A stretch of DNA of 64,000 bases from JALYRV01 sp036675475 (GCA_036675475.1 JAKFEY010000030.1:62001-126000); one strand, 5' to 3'; numbered from the stretch's first letter, positions 1 to 10,328 are shown. Program-made: numbers and translations. The notes: generated from the letters alone by a model not told the origin.

Positions 1-1
1 G

Positions 2-538
2 CCGCCGCTGCCGCTCGCGTGGCACGCGGGCAGCACGCCCGTCGCGTCCGCCGGCGCCTACGACGGCACCCTTCGCAACATCATTCACGCGTGGAAGTTC
101 GAGCGGCGTCAGGGCCTCGCGCGGCCGCTCGCGCGTCTCGTGCGCGACAGGTGCCCTGAGGCCTTCGAAGGCATTGCGCTGGCCGTGCCGGTGCCAATCA
201 CGCCGTGGCGGCGTTGGCATCGCGGCTTCAATCAGGCGGACGATCTCGCCGCGCACCTCGCGGCACATCTCGGCGTGCCCATCTCGCGCGCACTCGCGCG
301 CTGGCGTCCGCGCCCTGCGCAGTCCACGCTCCCCTCTTCCCGCCGCCGCATCAACCTCGAAGCCTCGGTGTTCGTCCCCGCCTGGCGCCGCGCGTCGCTC
401 CGCGATCGCGTCGTGCTGCTCGTCGACGATGTGGTCACGACCGGCGCGACGATCGACACCTGCGCGCAGGCGCTGCGCGAAGCAGGAGCCGCGGACGTAC
501 GCGCGGTAACGGTGGCCAGGACGCTGCTGAAGCGGTAG
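2..538 (+). CDS. ComF family protein (phosphoribosyltransferase-like), 5' end missing
   Basis: The frame is open from base 2, so the gene enters from outside the window and lacks its N-terminus, where ComF proteins usually carry a zinc ribbon. Visible near the left edge is the ComF segment YDGTLRNIIHAWKF. At about codons 140-150 comes the phosphoribosyltransferase loop VLLVDDVVTTGAT, the PRPP-binding motif. The family is linked to DNA uptake and competence, although the exact reaction is unsettled. The stop TAG is followed within a few bases by a GCAGGCC-type palindrome. Family assignment is firm; the role in this organism is inferred. Confidence 0.88.
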   Translation, partial: PPLPLAWHAGSTPVASAGAYDGTLRNIIHAWKFERRQGLARPLARLVRDRCPEAFEGIALAVPVPITPWRRWHRGFNQADDLAAHLAAHLGVPISRALARWRPRPAQSTLPSSRRRINLEASVFVPAWRRASLRDRVVLLVDDVVTTGATIDTCAQALREAGAADVRAVTVARTLLKR

Positions 539-544
539 TGGTGG

Positions 545-561
545 GCAGGCCTTCGGCCTGC
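545..561. repeat. Dispersed palindrome, family A, copy 1
   Basis: GCAGGCC-TTC-GGCCTGC, a perfect 7-bp-arm palindrome placed 6 bases after the ComF stop codon. It is a slightly diverged copy of the GCAGGCCTTCAGGCCTGC family found at five other loci in this window. Confidence 0.75.
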
Positions 562-602
562 GAGCTGCCAGTTTTTTTGTATATACGATAGACGCGGAGA
601 GC

Positions 603-791
603 ATGCTGACGGTCCCGGACCTCCGGCGAGACTACGGCGAAACGAGGCTCCGCGTCTTTGGGATGATCGACAGCCGGCTCCACGTGGGCGCCATCACTCG
701 CCGAGGCGATGTGACGCGGGTGATAAGTCTGCGGCGCGCGAATCGACGCGAACAGAGGACCTATGCGACGAAGACCCAGTCAGCCGGATGA
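603..791 (+). pseudogene. brnT: BrnT-type toxin, N-terminally truncated
   Basis: The 62-residue product matches the C-terminal half of BrnT ribonuclease toxins: a TVPD.....GE.R...G segment, then RGDVTRVISLRRANRREQRTY, which corresponds to the family's R.R.IS.R.A...ER..Y block. Full BrnT proteins are about 90 residues and begin with a W.P.KA..N..KHGV segment, which is absent here. The upstream frame stays open but runs through a palindromic repeat (545-561) and does not restore that segment. The gene overlaps the antitoxin gene by 29 bp, the normal brnT-brnA order. It is probably a decayed toxin, although a functional short form from another start cannot be excluded. Confidence 0.7.
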
Positions 792-1098
792 CGAAAACCC
801 GGAGTGGACGGCCGAGGACTTTCGTAACGCCCGTCCCCTCAAGGAAGTGCTTCCTGACCTGTATGAGGAACTGCGGCGCTACCAAGGCCAGCGCGGAGCC
901 CAGAAGACGCCGACCAAGCAGTTAATCAGTCTGCGGATCGATCGGGATGTCGCGGACGGGTTGCGCGCCAGCGGTTCAGGCTGGCAGACGCGCGCGAACG
1001 ACGCGTTGCGGGCGTACGCCACGAAGGCAGGGCTGGTGCGCGAGCAGCGGCCCGCGTTCGCGCGCAGGAAGCGCGCTAAAGTCTTGCGCGCGAAGTAA
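763..1098 (+). CDS. brnA: BrnA family antitoxin (ribbon-helix-helix-like)
   Basis: The 111-residue protein has the BrnA signature: NPEWT.EDF..ARP..EVLP near residues 12-32, QK.PTKQLISLRID at about 48-60, and GWQTR.NDALR at about 71-81. The last two form the DNA-binding fold. BrnA antitoxins neutralise BrnT and repress their own operon. It overlaps the truncated brnT by 29 bp. The C-terminal tail is unusually basic (FARRKRAKVLRAK). An intact antitoxin beside a damaged toxin suggests the pair has been inactivated or that the antitoxin has been retained as a regulator. Confidence 0.85.
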   Translation: MRRRPSQPDDENPEWTAEDFRNARPLKEVLPDLYEELRRYQGQRGAQKTPTKQLISLRIDRDVADGLRASGSGWQTRANDALRAYATKAGLVREQRPAFARRKRAKVLRAK

Positions 1099-1129
1099 CT
1101 CCGCTCCCCGCCCCTGACCGCTTGCCCGC

Positions 1130-1199
1130 GCTCACCCCGCTCACCCCGCTCACCCCGCTTACCCGTGCCTTACCCGCACTTACCTGCGCTTACCTGTCT
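1130..1199. repeat. Short tandem repeat between brnA and tmk
   Basis: Three exact copies of the 9-mer GCTCACCCC (1130-1156) are followed by decaying variants of CTTACCYG to about 1199. The tract lies between the convergent brnA and tmk genes and just reaches the tmk stop codon. It looks like slippage-generated DNA without a coding role. Confidence 0.6.
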
Positions 1200-1792
1200 A
1201 TCCATCCGCGCGAAGTGACGCGGGCGACGATGTCCGCGGTGATCTCGTCCTTTCCGCGCATGCCGTCGACGACTTCCCAGCCCTCCGCCGCCGCCTGGCG
1301 CCGGTAGCTGTCGCGCACGCGCGAGAGCAGCGGCAGGTCGCGCTCGAACTTGTCGCGGCCGTGCGCCTTCCGCCGCACGGCTTCCTCCGGCGCGATATCC
1401 AGCAGAAAGATGGCGGATGGCTCGGGCAGATGGCGCTGCACGTCGCGGAGCCACGCCGCGTCGAGCCCCTGCGCGTCGCCATACGCGATGCTCGAGGCGC
1501 GGTAGCGATCGCACACGACGATGTCGCCGGCGGCAAGCCACTGCTCCATCTGCACGCGATACTCGTGGCGGTTGGCGATGTAGAGCAGCTGCAGCGTGTC
1601 GGGCGCGAAGTCGCGCTGCCCGTCGAGCGCGGCGCGAATCTCGCGGCCGATCGGCGTGTCGTAGTCGGGAAACGACAGCGCGCGCACAGTGCGGCCCGCG
1701 GCGGCAAAGCGCTCGCGCAGCCTCGCGGCCTGGGTTTCCTTGCCGCTCTGATCCAGCCCTTCGAAGGCGATGAGCAGGCCCTGCGGTGTCAC
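1190..1792 (-). CDS. tmk: Thymidylate kinase
   Basis: It phosphorylates dTMP to dTDP in dTTP synthesis. The 200-residue length is normal for the family. Visible motifs are the P-loop FEGLDQSGKETQ (about residues 9-20), the DRYRAS motif (about 96-101) that binds the substrate, and a lid-region RRKAHGRDKFE segment. Translation starts at a GTG that overlaps the lysA stop codon in a GTGA junction, so tmk is the second gene of a lysA-tmk operon. The P-loop has Q where many bacterial enzymes have G (GLDGSGKTTQ), a modest variant seen in some lineages. Confidence 0.93.
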   Translation of the reverse strand: MTPQGLLIAFEGLDQSGKETQAARLRERFAAAGRTVRALSFPDYDTPIGREIRAALDGQRDFAPDTLQLLYIANRHEYRVQMEQWLAAGDIVVCDRYRASSIAYGDAQGLDAAWLRDVQRHLPEPSAIFLLDIAPEEAVRRKAHGRDKFERDLPLLSRVRDSYRRQAAAEGWEVVDGMRGKDEITADIVARVTSRGWIDR

Positions 1793-3042
1793 GCCAGCTC
1801 CGTCTGCAGCAGGTCGTCGATCGTCTGCCGGCGCCTGATGATGCGCCAGCCATCCTTCTCGACGAGCACTTCCGGCGGAAACGGCCGGCGATTGTAGTTC
1901 GAGCCCATCACCGATCCATACGCGCCCGCGTCGCGCACGGCGAGCAGGTCGCCGACTTCCACGGGCGTGAGCGCGCGATCCGCGCCAAGCGTGTCGGTGG
2001 TTTCACACACCGGGCCCACGACATCAACGGTGGACGTGGCGCCGGCGCGCGGCGTGACGGCCTGAATCGCGTGATACGCGCCATAGAGCGCCGGCCGCAT
2101 CAGCTCCGTCATGCCGGCATCCGCAATCACGAACGCCTTCCCGCCGGGCTGCGGCTTCATGTCGACCACGCGCGTGAGCAGCACGCCTGCCGGCCCGACG
2201 ATGACGCGTCCCGGCTCCAGCACCAGACTGCGCCCCGAGGCCTTGATGGCGGGCAGCACGGCGGCCGCATACTCGGCGGCGGTCGGCACGTCGCCGCCGT
2301 CGTACGAAATGCCGAGCCCGCCGCCGACGTCGAGGTGCTCGATCGACACGCCGTCGCCCTCCAGCTCCGCGGCCAGCTGCACCAGCGCTTCCGCTGCGCG
2401 GCGCAGCGGCTCGAGCTTCGTGATCTGCGAGCCGACGTGCACGTGCAGGCCGACGACGTGCAGGCCGTCGCGGCGCGCCATTTCGCGGCACATCGCGCGG
2501 GCGTCCTCGATGGCGACGCCGAACTTGTTCGTCTTGCGCCCGGTGGAGATGCCGGGATGACTCAGGGCGTCGATGTCGGGATTGATGCGCACCGCCACGC
2601 GCGCCTTCGTGCCGAGCCGGCGCGCGATCTGATCGATGCGGTCCATCTCGCCGAACGACTCGGCATTGATGGCCTTCAAGCCGACATCGCCCATGCCGAC
2701 GGCGCGCTCGATTTCCGCGGCCGTCTTGCCGACGCCGGTGAACACGATTTCGCCCGGGGCGAACCCGGCCCTGAGCGCGACGTCGATCTCGCCGCCGGAA
2801 TTGGCGTCGGCATGCGCCCCGAGCTCGCGCAGCAGGCGCACGACGGCCAGCGTCGAGTTGGCCTTCAGCGCATAGTGGATGGCGTGCGGATGGCCCGCAA
2901 AGGCGGCGTCGAGCTCCTGATAGCGGGCGCGGATGGCCGGCGCGCTGTAGACGTAACAGGGCGTGCCCACCTCACGGGCAATGGCCTCCAGGGACTGGCC
3001 GTCGCAGACGAGCGTGTGTTTGTCGAGGAAAAAACCGTACAA
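1789..3042 (-). CDS. lysA: Diaminopimelate decarboxylase
   Basis: It performs the last step of lysine synthesis, the PLP-dependent decarboxylation of meso-diaminopimelate. The product is 417 residues with the expected order: IAREVGTPCYVYS near the N-terminus, the PLP lysine in HYALKAN, HVGSQI, a glycine-rich GGGLGISY phosphate loop and a C-terminal GAYGSVMGSNYN segment. The frame stays open upstream to 3354 but that part is antisense to the sigma factor gene. I chose the TTG at 3042 because a TATGAT box (3057-3052 on the minus strand) ends 9 bases before it. It is followed by tmk with a 4-bp overlap. Confidence 0.92.
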   Translation of the reverse strand: MYGFFLDKHTLVCDGQSLEAIAREVGTPCYVYSAPAIRARYQELDAAFAGHPHAIHYALKANSTLAVVRLLRELGAHADANSGGEIDVALRAGFAPGEIVFTGVGKTAAEIERAVGMGDVGLKAINAESFGEMDRIDQIARRLGTKARVAVRINPDIDALSHPGISTGRKTNKFGVAIEDARAMCREMARRDGLHVVGLHVHVGSQITKLEPLRRAAEALVQLAAELEGDGVSIEHLDVGGGLGISYDGGDVPTAAEYAAAVLPAIKASGRSLVLEPGRVIVGPAGVLLTRVVDMKPQPGGKAFVIADAGMTELMRPALYGAYHAIQAVTPRAGATSTVDVVGPVCETTDTLGADRALTPVEVGDLLAVRDAGAYGSVMGSNYNRRPFPPEVLVEKDGWRIIRRRQTIDDLLQTELA

Positions 3043-3051
3043 GGCCCGAAG

Positions 3052-3069
3052 ATCATACCTTGATATGAT
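3052..3069. promoter_or_regulatory. Divergent -10 boxes for lysA and the ECF sigma gene
   Basis: On the minus strand TATGAT (3057-3052) lies 9 bases before the lysA TTG. On the plus strand TATGAT (3064-3069) lies 12 bases before the sigma-factor ATG. Only 39 bp separate the two start codons, so the promoters are back to back. No convincing -35 boxes were identified. Confidence 0.5.
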
Positions 3070-3081
3070 TTCCCCTTCGAG

Positions 3082-3678
3082 ATGTCGATTCCTCCGGTCG
3101 TGCGCGATACGGCGACGGACCTGCTCATCGAGCGCTGCCTCACGGGCGATCAGCAGGCCTGGGAGCAGATCGTGCGCCAGCACTGGCGCAAGGTCTACAA
3201 CCTCGCCTACAAGTTCGTCGGCAAGCACGACGAGGCCGAGGACCTCGCGCAGGACATCTTCGTCAAGATCTTCAAGGCGCTGAAAACCTTCGACCGGCGC
3301 GCCAACTTCCAGACGTGGCTGATCAGCATCAGCCGCAACCTGTGCATCGATCACTACCGCAGCGTCCGCAAGGAGCGCGAGACGATGGCGCGCGACGTCG
3401 ACGCGTCGGAGCTCTCACCGGTGTCGAAGGAGCGGAGCCCGCTGGCGCTGGCCGAGCACTCCGACCTGCGCGAGCTGCTGCGCAAGGCGCTCGCCGAGCT
3501 GCCCGAGACGCTGCGCACGGCGGTGGTGCTGCGCGATCTGCAGGAGTTCTCGTACCAGGAAATCGCGGACCAGCTGCACCTGCCCGAGGGCACGGTGAAG
3601 TCGCGCATCAATCGCGGGCGCCTCGAGCTGGCGAGGCAGATCAGGAAACTGCAGGCGGCGATGCCCGGGAATGGATGA
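3082..3678 (+). CDS. ECF-type RNA polymerase sigma factor (RpoE-like)
   Basis: A 198-residue sigma70-family protein with regions 2 and 4 only. Region 2 includes YKFVGKHDEAEDLAQDIFVK (about residues 44-63) and FQTWLISISRNLCIDHYR, the -10 recognition helices. Region 4 includes LPETLRTAVVLRDLQEFSYQ and EGTVKSRINRGR, the -35 helix-turn-helix. It is followed 8 bp later by a STAS-domain protein and a small unknown protein in an apparent operon, so regulation may involve partner switching instead of a membrane anti-sigma factor; none is encoded nearby. The target promoters are unknown. Confidence 0.92.
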   Translation: MSIPPVVRDTATDLLIERCLTGDQQAWEQIVRQHWRKVYNLAYKFVGKHDEAEDLAQDIFVKIFKALKTFDRRANFQTWLISISRNLCIDHYRSVRKERETMARDVDASELSPVSKERSPLALAEHSDLRELLRKALAELPETLRTAVVLRDLQEFSYQEIADQLHLPEGTVKSRINRGRLELARQIRKLQAAMPGNG

Positions 3679-3685
3679 GGACCGA

Positions 3686-4033
3686 ATGAATCTGAGCACT
3701 GAATACGTCGACGGAATTGCGGTGGTGCGGGTGAAGGAGGCGCGGTTGATGTACCCGATCCTCCACGACTTCGCCACGAAGGTCACCGAGCTGATCGCCG
3801 CCGGCGAGAAGAAGATCATGGTCGACCTCGCGCCGGTCGGTTATGTCGACTCCGCCACCATCGGCTGCCTGATGGATCTGTTCCGCCAGGCGACCGCCGC
3901 GGGCGGCGCGCTGAAACTTGCCGGCGTGCAGAAGCGGGTGGAGACGATGCTCACCATGACCGGCGCGCATCGCTTCATCGAAGTACACGGCGACGAGGCG
4001 TCTGCCGTCAAAAGCTTCGGGAGCGCCTCATGA
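3686..4033 (+). CDS. STAS-domain protein (anti-sigma-factor antagonist type)
   Basis: A 115-residue single STAS domain. The segment KIMVDLAPVGYVDSATIGCLMDLF fits the family's core strand followed by the DSxxIG loop, where the serine is phosphorylated in SpoIIAA-type antagonists. The start was placed at 3686 because GAGG sits 5 bases upstream; the earlier in-frame ATG at 3671 overlaps the sigma factor and lacks a ribosome site. Its position directly after an ECF sigma gene suggests a partner-switch control, but no HPK-like kinase is in this window. Its stop overlaps the next gene by 4 bp (ATGA). Confidence 0.82.
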   Translation: MNLSTEYVDGIAVVRVKEARLMYPILHDFATKVTELIAAGEKKIMVDLAPVGYVDSATIGCLMDLFRQATAAGGALKLAGVQKRVETMLTMTGAHRFIEVHGDEASAVKSFGSAS

Positions 4034-4299
4034 GCAGCACGCGCACGATCAAGACCTCGTCCGGCGAAGCCATCGCCCTCGACGGCGATCTGCTGGCCGT
4101 GCTCGAAGCGCTGTACCGCGAAGTGGCCGTGCGCCGCGAGCTCGATCACACCTTCGAGGACGTCTCGAAGGAGATCACGCACATCGTCGATCAGCTGTCG
4201 CCCGAGGAGCTGAAGCAGTATCTGACCGAGAGCCTGTTTCTCAACAGCGTGAGCTACGAGAACCAGAAGCTCGAAGCGTGGGTGAAGAAGCTGGGCTAG
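4030..4299 (+). CDS. Small hypothetical protein in the sigma/STAS operon
   Basis: An 89-residue acidic, probably helical cytoplasmic protein with no signal peptide or membrane segment. It starts on an ATGA overlap with the STAS gene, so it is translationally coupled and probably part of the same regulatory unit. I do not recognise a family. Features seen: a heptad-like stretch LEALYREVAVRRELDHTFEDVSKEI that could form a coiled coil, and a C-terminus ending in YENQKLEAWVKKLG. A role as a binding partner of the sigma factor or STAS protein is only a guess. Confidence 0.7.
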   Translation: MSSTRTIKTSSGEAIALDGDLLAVLEALYREVAVRRELDHTFEDVSKEITHIVDQLSPEELKQYLTESLFLNSVSYENQKLEAWVKKLG

Positions 4300-4308
4300 G
4301 ATACCGGA

Positions 4309-4521
4309 ATGGCCTCTCCGCCCCGGCACAGGACCATCGACGGCCCCGTCGTCGTATCCCGCCTGACAGATGTTTCGGACGACCGGGAATATTGGTGGCG
4401 TCAGTCCCCGGACGATCGGCTCGCAGCCATCGAGACCATGCGTCAAACTCTGTACGGTTATGACCCGTCTCCAGGCCGACTTCAGAGAATTCTTGAACTC
4501 GCTCAACGCCCACGGCGTTGA
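4309..4521 (+). CDS. Small hypothetical protein preceding a nucleotidyltransferase-like gene
   Basis: The 70-residue product contains DDREYWWRQSPDDRLAAIETMRQTLYGYDPSPGRLQRILELAQRP. The W...S.DDRL..IE..R...YGYD..P.RLQR pattern is typical of short proteins paired upstream of small nucleotidyltransferases in many genomes. A TAGGAT box (4297-4302) ends 6 bases before the ATG. It overlaps the next gene by 62 bp in another frame, which supports co-expression. Possibly an antitoxin-like partner, but this is not demonstrated. Confidence 0.65.
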   Translation: MASPPRHRTIDGPVVVSRLTDVSDDREYWWRQSPDDRLAAIETMRQTLYGYDPSPGRLQRILELAQRPRR

Positions 4522-4921
4522 GTACCTGCTCATTGGCGCGTACGCCGTCGGATACCACGGGTATCCGCGAGCGACCGTGGATCTCGACGTCTGGGTCGCG
4601 AGAAGTCCAGAGAATGCCGCCCGCGTCCTGTCGGCCCTGCAGGCGTTCGGGTTCTCTGATCCCGTCCTGTCCATCGATCTGTTCTTGAAGGCAGATCAGA
4701 TCATCCGCATGGGCACGCCTCCCTTCCGCATCGAGATCTCAACGACCATCTCAGGTGTCGACTTCGACACGTGTTATCCGCGCCGCGTTGACGCCCGGAT
4801 CGATGGCGTGCTGGTGCCCGTCATCGACCTGGCGAGCCTTCGCCGCAATAAGAAGGCATCGGGCCGATTCAAGGATCTGAACGATCTGGAGCATCTGCCC
4901 GAAACAGCCGGTGAGGGTTGA
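4460..4921 (+). CDS. Nucleotidyltransferase-fold protein (AbiEii/MNT-like)
   Basis: A 153-residue protein. The segment VEYLLIGAYAVGYHGYPRATVDLDVWV (about residues 15-41) fits the nucleotidyltransferase core: a G-A/G loop followed by the D-x-D metal-binding pair (DLDVW). Later, VPVIDLASLRRNKKASGRFKDLNDLEHL matches the conserved C-terminal K...R.KD..DLE.L motif of this group. The start at 4460 is the first ATG after which this family similarity begins; a longer frame reaches 4370. Together with the preceding small gene it resembles a toxin-antitoxin-like pair, but the family also has other roles. Confidence 0.75.
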   Translation: MTRLQADFREFLNSLNAHGVEYLLIGAYAVGYHGYPRATVDLDVWVARSPENAARVLSALQAFGFSDPVLSIDLFLKADQIIRMGTPPFRIEISTTISGVDFDTCYPRRVDARIDGVLVPVIDLASLRRNKKASGRFKDLNDLEHLPETAGEG

Positions 4922-5040
4922 GGGCTGACTGATCGACGTGGGCGAGTAAATGGCACTGCCTTCAGAAAGGGATCAGAGGCAAGTAGGAGGAGTCGGCCAT
5001 CGTGCGTCGCGCGCAGGCACGCGCGCCGATGCTGAAGACA

Positions 5041-5075
5041 TGAAAAAGCCCGGCACGCCAGAGGCGCACCGGGCT
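5041..5075 (-). terminator. Rho-independent terminator of lpxC
   Basis: Read on the minus strand, an AGCCCGG/CCGGGCT stem (arms 5069-5075 and 5047-5053) is followed directly by a run of five T (complement of 5043-5047). It lies 27 bp past the lpxC stop codon. Confidence 0.8.
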
Positions 5076-5102
5076 GGACCGGGGAAAATCAACCGGGAAG
5101 AA

Positions 5103-6005
5103 TTACGACCGGACGGGCACCGTCGCGCCGACTGGCGCATCCTGCGGCACCAGCGCGTCCGATTCCACCAGACGCCACGCGTCCTGCTCCTCCAGAATCT
5201 TCGACGCAAACGCCGTGTGCAGCGCGTGGCCCGCGCGGTGCGCGACCAGATGGCCGACTACCGGGAAGCCCACGAGCGCCAGGTCGCCGATGGCGTCGAG
5301 AATCTTGTGGCGCACGAACTCGTCCTCGAAGCGCAGCGCGTTGTTGAGCACGCCCGTCTCGCCGAGCACGATGGCGTTGTCGAGCGACCCGCCGAGCGCG
5401 AGCCCCTTCTGCCGCAGCATTTCAACTTCCTTGAGGAAGCCGAACGTGCGCGCCGGCGCGATCTCCTCGACGAACGTCTTCTCGGTGATCGTCATCGAGC
5501 GGCTCTGATGCCGCAGCAGCGGATGATCGAAGCTGATGCTGTAGGTGACCTTGAACTGGTCCGACGGATAGAGCGCGATGCGCTTGTCGCCATGCGACAG
5601 CGCGATCGGCCGCACCACCTTGAGGTATTTGCGGGGCGTCGTCAGCTCGCGGATGCCGGCGTCCTGCACCAGATACACGAACGGCGCCGCGCTGCCGTCC
5701 ATGATCGGCACCTCGGGCGAGTTCAGCTCGATGCAGACGTTGTCGACCTGCAGCGCCGCAAGCGCCGCCAGCAGGTGCTCCACCGTCTCGACCGAGCCGG
5801 TGCCGCCATTGAGCGCCGTGGCCAGCTCGATGCCGCCAAGATGCGTGATGGTTGCCGGAATCTCCAGCCCCCCCAGGTCGGCCCGCTGAAAGCGGATGCC
5901 GTAATCAGCCGGGGCCGGCTTGAGCGACAGCGTCACTTTGTGGCCGGAATGCAGTCCGATGCCGGCGCACGTGACGGTTCGACGAAGTGTACGTTGGGCT
6001 GTCAT
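5103..6005 (-). CDS. lpxC: UDP-3-O-acyl-N-acetylglucosamine deacetylase
   Basis: This zinc enzyme carries out the committed step of lipid A synthesis, so the organism has a lipopolysaccharide outer membrane. The 300-residue product shows TVTCAGIGLHSGHKVTL at the N-terminus, the zinc histidine in SVETVEHLLAAL (about residues 71-82), ARTFGFLKE, and the HKILDAIGDLALVG block with the second zinc ligands and the catalytic region. A further histidine follows in the AHRAGHALH segment. It is transcribed alone, with a clear terminator downstream and a 355-bp untranslated or intergenic region upstream. Confidence 0.95.
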   Translation of the reverse strand: MTAQRTLRRTVTCAGIGLHSGHKVTLSLKPAPADYGIRFQRADLGGLEIPATITHLGGIELATALNGGTGSVETVEHLLAALAALQVDNVCIELNSPEVPIMDGSAAPFVYLVQDAGIRELTTPRKYLKVVRPIALSHGDKRIALYPSDQFKVTYSISFDHPLLRHQSRSMTITEKTFVEEIAPARTFGFLKEVEMLRQKGLALGGSLDNAIVLGETGVLNNALRFEDEFVRHKILDAIGDLALVGFPVVGHLVAHRAGHALHTAFASKILEEQDAWRLVESDALVPQDAPVGATVPVRS

Positions 6006-6360
6006 GCCCTCTCGATTACCACCGGATGATGGCGGTCCCAGGTGGAACCTCCATCCCGTTCTCCGCGGCCGCGCGTGGCCGCCAGAATGCCAATCGAATT
6101 TTCGGGTCGCTGGGACCGTCTGCGCGAGACGGAACCCGAGGCCTGATTGGCTTGAGCGATTCTAGACGGTAGCAAGCGGACTGCCACGGAACAGGTTTCC
6201 GAAGGCTTACCGCAAGCCGTGTATCTATAACACGTTACGGGGACCCGTACCACCACATTCTTCAGGGCCGCCCCATCGCTGTGGCCAACTGACCACGGAC
6301 ATTCCTGACTGAAGTGTGTCAATTTTACCACGCCCGGCGGCGTGCCCAGGGCCAATTGCA
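6006..6360. other. 355-bp non-coding interval between uvrA and lpxC
   Basis: No convincing gene is visible. The open frame on the minus strand from 6934 is antisense-frame noise continuing from uvrA. On the minus strand a TTGACA hexamer lies near the uvrA end (about 6320-6315) and could start the lpxC transcript, which would leave a leader of roughly 300 nt. A TATAGATACAC stretch lies near 6226. I see no recognisable riboswitch, RNA gene or repeat. Confidence 0.4.
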
Positions 6361-9231
<2,871 letters not shown>

Positions 9232-9244
9232 ACCTACTGCAGGG

Positions 9245-9276
9245 CCTTTTGGTGAAATTCCAAAAGGGTAATTTTA
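9245..9276 (-). promoter_or_regulatory. Operator-like dyad and -10 box upstream of uvrA
   Basis: A perfect inverted repeat CCTTTTGG (9245-9252) / CCAAAAGG (9260-9267) lies just downstream of TAAAAT (minus strand, 9276-9271). A start at that -10 would fall inside the dyad, as expected for a repressor site. The dyad is not an E. coli-type LexA box; no T tract follows, so it is unlikely to be a terminator. Confidence 0.45.
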
Positions 9277-9280
9277 CCAC

Positions 9281-10321
9281 TTAGAAGGGCGGGCGGATGG
9301 CTCCCGACTCGGCAATAAGAGCATTTGCCGCGGCCAGCGCCTCGGCCGGGTCGCGCACCGGCGAGAGGCAGATTTCATCGCCGGCGAACTCCGCGATCCA
9401 CGCGTCGCGAGGCTGCGTTTTCATGAGCGTGCGGACGGCGGCGATGATCCGCGGCTGCTCGGCCGCCACGTACTGCAGCGGCCCCCATTCGGGCTGGCCG
9501 ATGCGCTCGCAGAAGCGCGTCCAGAAGTGCGCTTCGAGCGCGCCGAGCGCGATCCACTTACCGTCGGCGCACTCATACACGTTGTAGGACGCGAAGCTGC
9601 CGTCGGTGGGCAGATCGGGCGCATCGGCGGCGACGTCTTTCACGAGCAGGCGCGCGGCCGGCAGCATCAGCCAGTAGAGCGAGGCGTGATGCATGGAGAT
9701 ATCGATGAACCGGCCGCCCTGATCGCCGGGACTGAAGTCCCGGCCTACCGCGCGGCCTACCAGCGCCGCCAGAATCCCGATCACCGCGCTCATCGCGCCA
9801 CCGCCGACGTCGGCGATGAACATGCGCGGCAGCGTGGGTTCCTGTCGTCCCGTGACGTCGAACGACAGCAGCCCCGCCTCCGCGACGAAGTTGAGATCGT
9901 GCCCCGCGCGATCGGCGTGCGGGCTGTCCTGGCCGTAGCCGGTAATCGAGCAGTGAATCAGCCGCGGGTAGGCCGCGCGGATCGCGTCGCGATCCAGCCC
10001 CAGCCGCTTCGCCGTCGCCGCGCGGAAGTTGTCGACGAGCACGTCGGCGTCAGCCAGCAGCGCATCGAGCCGCGCCCGTCCCTCGGGCGCGCGCAGATCG
10101 ATCTCCTGGCTGTCCTTGCCCTGATTGAGCAGGTGATGAAAGACGCTGTTGCCGTCGGCCGCAATCGGCGCGAGCCGGCGCAGCGGATCGCCGCCGGGCG
10201 GCTCGACCTTGGTCACCGCCGCGCCGAGCTCACGCAGGATGTGGGTGCAGAACGCGCCGGGCAAGAGCCTCGATAAATCGAGCACGCGCACGCCGGAAAG
10301 CGGCAAAGAAGACGGGGACAC
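9281..10321 (-). CDS. CaiB/BaiF-type family III CoA transferase
   Basis: Family III enzymes move CoA between acids or racemise acyl-CoAs. The 346-residue product begins with SGVRVLDLSRLLPGAFCTHILRELGA and has VDNFRAATAKRLGL, the catalytic aspartate in AGHDLNFVAEAG (about residue 140) and GRFIDISMHHAS. The closest known subgroup by appearance is alpha-methylacyl-CoA racemase-like. The segment VGRAVGRDFSPGDQGGRF contains about 8-10 extra residues encoded by a palindromic repeat (9725-9744), placed where relatives have a short turn. It starts at a GTG 8 bases after a minus-strand GATAAT box, divergent from nhaC. The substrate is unknown. Confidence 0.85.
   Translation of the reverse strand: MSPSSLPLSGVRVLDLSRLLPGAFCTHILRELGAAVTKVEPPGGDPLRRLAPIAADGNSVFHHLLNQGKDSQEIDLRAPEGRARLDALLADADVLVDNFRAATAKRLGLDRDAIRAAYPRLIHCSITGYGQDSPHADRAGHDLNFVAEAGLLSFDVTGRQEPTLPRMFIADVGGGAMSAVIGILAALVGRAVGRDFSPGDQGGRFIDISMHHASLYWLMLPAARLLVKDVAADAPDLPTDGSFASYNVYECADGKWIALGALEAHFWTRFCERIGQPEWGPLQYVAAEQPRIIAAVRTLMKTQPRDAWIAEFAGDEICLSPVRDPAEALAAANALIAESGAIRPPF
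9725..9744. repeat. Dispersed palindrome, family B, inside a coding region
   Basis: GCCGGGACTGAAGTCCCGGC, followed by CTACCG. The same 20-mer occurs at 50155-50174, followed by CCACCG. Here it lies in frame within the CoA transferase gene. Confidence 0.85.
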
Positions 10322-10328
10322 TGCGTGC

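Noticed and set aside
1122..1307. Small frame with repeated TPLTPLTPL
   Set aside because: It arises from the GCTCACCCC tandem repeat and continues antisense to tmk; no sign of a real protein.
3043..3354. Extension of lysA to an upstream ATG at 3354
   Set aside because: The added 104 codons are antisense to the sigma factor gene and unlike LysA. The TTG at 3042 follows a -10 box.
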